Shown here one piece after another: positions 61,080 through 64,000 of a stretch of 64,000 bases of DNA (positions are counted from its first letter, which is position 1; every line of letters begins with the position of its first letter). This DNA is from Janthinobacterium lividum. Its GTDB lineage: Bacteria; Pseudomonadota; Gammaproteobacteria; Burkholderiales; Burkholderiaceae_D. The notes beneath the pieces are model-generated. The model had not been told where the DNA came from, ran no database searches, and was given only the letters and a program-made list of their open reading frames with translations. The translations under genes were made by a program, and so were the position numbers. Location: contig NZ_JAAOLY010000003.1 of assembly GCF_011601275.1 (NCBI RefSeq), positions 124,001 through 188,000 of the forward strand, written 5' to 3'.

Positions 61080-61532
61080 ATGAACAACGCACAAATGATC
61101 GCCTCGGCCGGTTTTGATATTTCCTTGTTGAATGATGGCAACAAATCCGTGGACCAGGTTCACCTGGTGTCGGTGCTGTTTGATGAAGACGGCGCCCACA
61201 AGGCGGGCTTTGAAATCGTCAGCAAGAACTCCGACCAGTACCGTGCCGTGATCCGCGAGACGTCGCTGCACGCGATCAAGCGCTCGGTGCAAAAGAGCAA
61301 GCAGATCGATGCGAAGACCGATGAAGGCGCAGCCGAGCTGTATGACCTGGCGGAAAATCGCAATCTGAAGATTGCCACAGCCGTGGTGGTGGGCATGCCT
61401 GGTTTCGTCGACAAGGGTGTTCCGGTACAGCCTTCCCCAGCTTTGCTGAAGGCGATTTTTGAAAAAATGCCTTCCTGGCAGGAAAAAGTGCTGGCTGCAC
61501 TTGAGACGGACGGCAATTTTTTGACGGTCTAG
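61080..61532 (+). CDS. Tail assembly chaperone, gpG-like
   Basis: A 150-residue protein: FDISLLNDGNKSVDQVHLVSVLFDEDG, a helical middle, and PGFVDKGVPVQPSPALLKAIFEKMP near the end. Size, place between tail tube and tape measure, and the slippery run T-TTT-TTG at codons 147-148 match lambda gpG, which coats the tape-measure protein during tail assembly. The weak AAGAAAG precedes the ATG at 61080. Confidence 0.8.
   Translation: MNNAQMIASAGFDISLLNDGNKSVDQVHLVSVLFDEDGAHKAGFEIVSKNSDQYRAVIRETSLHAIKRSVQKSKQIDAKTDEGAAELYDLAENRNLKIATAVVVGMPGFVDKGVPVQPSPALLKAIFEKMPSWQEKVLAALETDGNFLTV
61517..61523 (+). other. Programmed -1 frameshift site
   Basis: T-TTT-TTG in the zero frame (AAT TTT TTG) fits X-XXY-YYZ. 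A -1 shift skips the stop at 61530-61532 and enters the frame that stays open to 61876. A perfect 8-bp stem TTTGCCGA/TCGGCAAA (61550-61581) begins 27 bases later. Confidence 0.8.
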
Positions 61533-61876
61533 CCGCTGCCTTGCTGCTCTTTGCCGATGAACAGTTCGAACGTTCGGCAAAGGCGGCAGATGGCAACGCG
61601 AAAGGTGAGCACCTGGATGCCGCGAAGCGCCATCCACTCTACCGGGAGCCCCAGGCTCCCGTTCGCGCAGAACTGCCGTTTGAACTGGCGCATGTGTGGC
61701 AGTTTTTCGTGCAGATGAGCCGCAAGCGGCAGAACGGCATGGCGGTCAATCCCTTGAGCAGCCTGGATATCCTGGCATGGCAACTGCGGCATCGTATCCG
61801 TCTGACGGTATGGGAAGAGGAGCTGATCGATCAGCTTGACGCAGCGTATATCTCCCATCAAAACAGGTCGCTTTAG
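61523..61876 (+). CDS. gpT-like extension of the tail chaperone (made by -1 frameshift)
   Basis: Read in the -1 frame from 61523, this adds 117 residues to the first 148 of the gpG-like protein, giving a 265-residue gpGT-like fusion. The part has a helical end, NPLSSLDILAWQLRHRIRLT then VWEEELIDQLDAAYI, typical of the second half of tail chaperones. There is no ribosome site near its own TTG at 61541, so separate translation is unlikely. Confidence 0.8.
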   Translation, partial: DGLAAALLLFADEQFERSAKAADGNAKGEHLDAAKRHPLYREPQAPVRAELPFELAHVWQFFVQMSRKRQNGMAVNPLSSLDILAWQLRHRIRLTVWEEELIDQLDAAYISHQNRSL

Positions 61877-61956
61877 CCTTGATTTTGCCCTGATTTTTAC
61901 AGCAGAGGTGACACGGAAAACACAACAGCCGTCGCGAAGGTGGCCTCGATTGCATT

Positions 61957-61979
61957 GCCACCTTTCGGTGGCTTTTTTT
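61957..61979 (+). terminator. Terminator just before the tape-measure gene
   Basis: Six-bp stem GCCACC/GGTGGC with loop TTTC and seven T, ending 11 bases before the tape-measure ATG. Confidence 0.9.
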
Positions 61980-61990
61980 ATGGGTAAATT

Positions 61991-64000
61991 ATGACCGTTG
62001 ATATTGCAACACTACAGATACGCATCGATACGCTCAATGTGCGCATTGCGGCAGATGACCTGGAACGCATGCGCGAGGCCAGCGAGCGGGCTGCCAAGTC
62101 GACTTTCAAACTCGAAGATGTCACGAAAAAATACACGGAGATACTGTCCAGCCTGGGTATTTCCAACAATATCGGCCAGATCGTTAAATTATCTGATGAA
62201 TATACGAAACTGACTGCGCAACTGCGCTTGTCGACCAGCTCAACGCAGGAATATGGCGAGGCTTACGACAACGTCAAGCGCATTGCCTCCTCCGGGCAAA
62301 CGGATCTGGCCGCTACAGCGGGCTTGTATGCTCAAATGAACGATGCGACCAAAAAACTGGGTATCAGCCAGGCCGAAGTGGCCGGTATCACTGAGGCGCT
62401 CAATCTTGGCGTCAAGATCAGTGGCGCATCGGCGGCGGATTCCGCCACTGCCTTCAAGGGACTGTCCGATGCTTTTGCCGATGGTACCCTGAGCAGCCAG
62501 CAATTTAATGCTGTCAGCCAGGCCGCGCCCGAAGTCATGTCGGCAATGGCCGCCGGCCTGGGCGTGTCGAAAGAAGCGTTTGCCGGGCTCGCCGGCGCAG
62601 GATTGATCACTGCCGACGTGATGGCCATCGCGCTGCCGAACGCACTGGGCGCGTTGCGCAAGGACGCTGCACAGTTCGAAACCATCGGCGGCAGCTTTAC
62701 CGTCTTGAGCAATAACGTGATGGAATTTACGGCTAGACAGGTGGAATCGACCGGCGCCGTGCGCCTGATGACGAACGGTCTCGAGTTCCTGTCGAATAAC
62801 CTGAATCTGGTCGTTGGCGTGCTCGAAACGCTGACGACCGCGAAATTTGCCACCTGGGCTGCCGGCGTCGTGGTCGCTACTTATAGCAAGGTCACGGCCA
62901 ACCGGGCCTTGCTGGCATCCACTTTGGCAGCGGCGAATGCCGAGGTGACGGCAACCGCCGCCACCTCGGCACTGGCGACTGCACGTGTGGTTGAATTGCA
63001 AGCGACGATACGCACCAGCCAGGCCGACGTGGCACTGGCGTTGACCACCAATGGCCTGATTCCGGCCCAGGCCCGTGCCGCAGTTGCTGCGGAGGCCCAT
63101 GCCGCCGCATTGGTGGCGCAAACAGCGGCAATGCGTGCTGCTTCCGTGACCGCTGGCGTGTTGCGTGGTGCGTTGGCATTCCTGGGAGGTCCGATCGGGC
63201 TGATTGTCACAGTGCTGGGTTTGGGCGCAACGGCCTGGGCCATGTGGGGAAGTTCATCGAAGGACAATGCGGAGAAGGCCGTAGAGCCCATGCGCAAGAG
63301 CACCAAGGATATCATTGCTGAACTCGACAAGCAGATGGTCCAGCTCACAAAGCGCAATGAATTGGCAAAGCTGGGCGTGTCTCAGAAAGGATTAGATACC
63401 CCGGCTGGCGAGCGTATGGCAGAGATATCGACAGAAATGGATGCGGTGCGCAATCGCACGGGAAAATACCAGTTCCTGGACAAAGCCGCTCTAGGCAACA
63501 GCATGGCAAAGCTGCAGGACGAATTCAATGCGCTGCAGGGCAAGCTCAAGCAGCTTGAGCAGCAAGGAGTGCCCGGCAAACCGGAGAACGGGCCTGCTAG
63601 AGGCGTGTCGTCGCTTCCCGCTCCGCCAACGCCTTTTGAATCCTTGATGGATGACATGCGCGGCAAGGCCCGCGACCTGAAGCGCGAAGCCGAAGGCTAT
63701 AACGAGCTGAACGAGGCACAAAAGTACGATTATCTGTTGAAAGAAATCCTGGCGGATCGGACGAACAAAGTCACGGCATCGGAGAAGGCGGGATTCGAGG
63801 TCAAGCGCAAGGTGATGCAGGACAACCTTGACAAGATCGAGGTGGACAAGAAAGTCAAGGAAGCAGCGGAACTGGCGCTGGCGGACGCGAAGGCGCTATC
63901 CGATACGCGGACGCAGGCCGTTGCCGATGCCGTCAAAGAAGCCGAGGCTGGCGAAAAACTGGTGGCGGTGTATGGCATGAGCAAGACCGCCATCGCGCAA
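61991..64000 (+). CDS. Tape-measure protein, N-terminal 670 residues
   Basis: Open from the ATG at 61991 to the window end without a stop (670 codons). The start TVDIATLQIRIDTLNVRIAADD and the block TDLAATAGLYAQMNDATKKLG, FADGTLSSQQFNAVSQAAPEVMSAMA belong to the tape-measure core domain family of siphophages. A hydrophobic stretch (GGPIGLIVTVLGLGATAW) lies near residue 400, followed by long coiled coils. It sets tail length and helps open the target membrane. The ribosome site is weak. The rest lies beyond the window. Confidence 0.9.
   Translation, partial: MTVDIATLQIRIDTLNVRIAADDLERMREASERAAKSTFKLEDVTKKYTEILSSLGISNNIGQIVKLSDEYTKLTAQLRLSTSSTQEYGEAYDNVKRIASSGQTDLAATAGLYAQMNDATKKLGISQAEVAGITEALNLGVKISGASAADSATAFKGLSDAFADGTLSSQQFNAVSQAAPEVMSAMAAGLGVSKEAFAGLAGAGLITADVMAIALPNALGALRKDAAQFETIGGSFTVLSNNVMEFTARQVESTGAVRLMTNGLEFLSNNLNLVVGVLETLTTAKFATWAAGVVVATYSKVTANRALLASTLAAANAEVTATAATSALATARVVELQATIRTSQADVALALTTNGLIPAQARAAVAAEAHAAALVAQTAAMRAASVTAGVLRGALAFLGGPIGLIVTVLGLGATAWAMWGSSSKDNAEKAVEPMRKSTKDIIAELDKQMVQLTKRNELAKLGVSQKGLDTPAGERMAEISTEMDAVRNRTGKYQFLDKAALGNSMAKLQDEFNALQGKLKQLEQQGVPGKPENGPARGVSSLPAPPTPFESLMDDMRGKARDLKREAEGYNELNEAQKYDYLLKEILADRTNKVTASEKAGFEVKRKVMQDNLDKIEVDKKVKEAAELALADAKALSDTRTQAVADAVKEAEAGEKLVAVYGMSKTAIAQ

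Noticed and set aside
61541-61876. gpT-like frame as a separately translated gene
   Set aside because: Its only start is a TTG without a ribosome site, while the frame joins the upstream gene through the T-TTT-TTG site.
57580-64000. Complete inducible prophage
   Set aside because: Within the window there is no integrase, replication, packaging or capsid gene, and the late genes begin with the tail tube; I list it as tail-only, with the caution that downstream sequence is unseen.

Overview
The window is high-GC bacterial chromosome. The order thrS-infC-rpmI-rplT-pheS-pheT-ihfA-merR, the methylcitrate branch using AcnD and PrpF, and the wording of the IF3 N-terminus point to Betaproteobacteria, order Burkholderiales. 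An Oxalobacteraceae (Janthinobacterium/Massilia-like) genome is my best guess; the genus is from memory, not from a search.

Layout. 0-4.3 kb: a lipoprotein start, a DUF1304 membrane protein, a guanidine-II riboswitch driving two SMR exporters, an AstE-like zinc hydrolase, an acyltransferase-3 and an unknown protein. 4.3-12.7 kb: two identical tRNA-Val(GAC) genes, a candidate structured RNA with its own terminator, then the translation cluster thrS, infC (AUA start), rpmI, rplT, pheS, pheT, ihfA and a MerR regulator. 12.9-24.3 kb: a NarL-type response regulator and CHASE3 histidine kinase, a Crp/Fnr regulator, a chemoreceptor, prfC, REP-like palindromes, a GGDEF-EAL protein, rnk and a ZntB-like transporter. 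24.4-31.3 kb: envelope proteins, then an operon of a zinc-ribbon/SPFH-like/coiled-coil protein and a Ser/Thr kinase fused to an FGE-sulfatase domain, followed by a SIMPL-domain protein. 31.3-37.4 kb: OsmC and pirin genes (translationally coupled), and an iron-uptake regulon (Fur box, FecI-type sigma factor, FecR-type anti-sigma, TonB receptor). 37.7-48.4 kb: a 34-residue membrane protein, a 145-bp element with inverted ends, an FHA protein, a methyltransferase, a PP2C phosphatase, a glycine-zipper protein, a GNAT, an M28 peptidase, LysR, MFS and MBL genes. 48.5-57.6 kb: two small paralogous proteins, then a sigma-54 promoter and prpB-prpC-acnD-prpF-prpE for propionate use by the methylcitrate cycle. 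57.6-64 kb: a phage-derived tail module with an S24 repressor and operators, a winged-helix protein, a zinc-finger protein, then tail tube, tail chaperones with a -1 frameshift site, and a tape-measure gene that runs off the end.

How things fit together. Translation genes share long leaders and hairpins. Two envelope genes 17.7 kb apart share the same activator-type promoter layout. The tail module goes straight from regulators to tail genes with no head, terminase or integrase gene in view, which fits an F-type tailocin as well as a degraded prophage. Each of its three main tail transcription units is preceded by an intrinsic terminator, so a processive antiterminator is likely; the zinc-finger protein just upstream is the obvious candidate.
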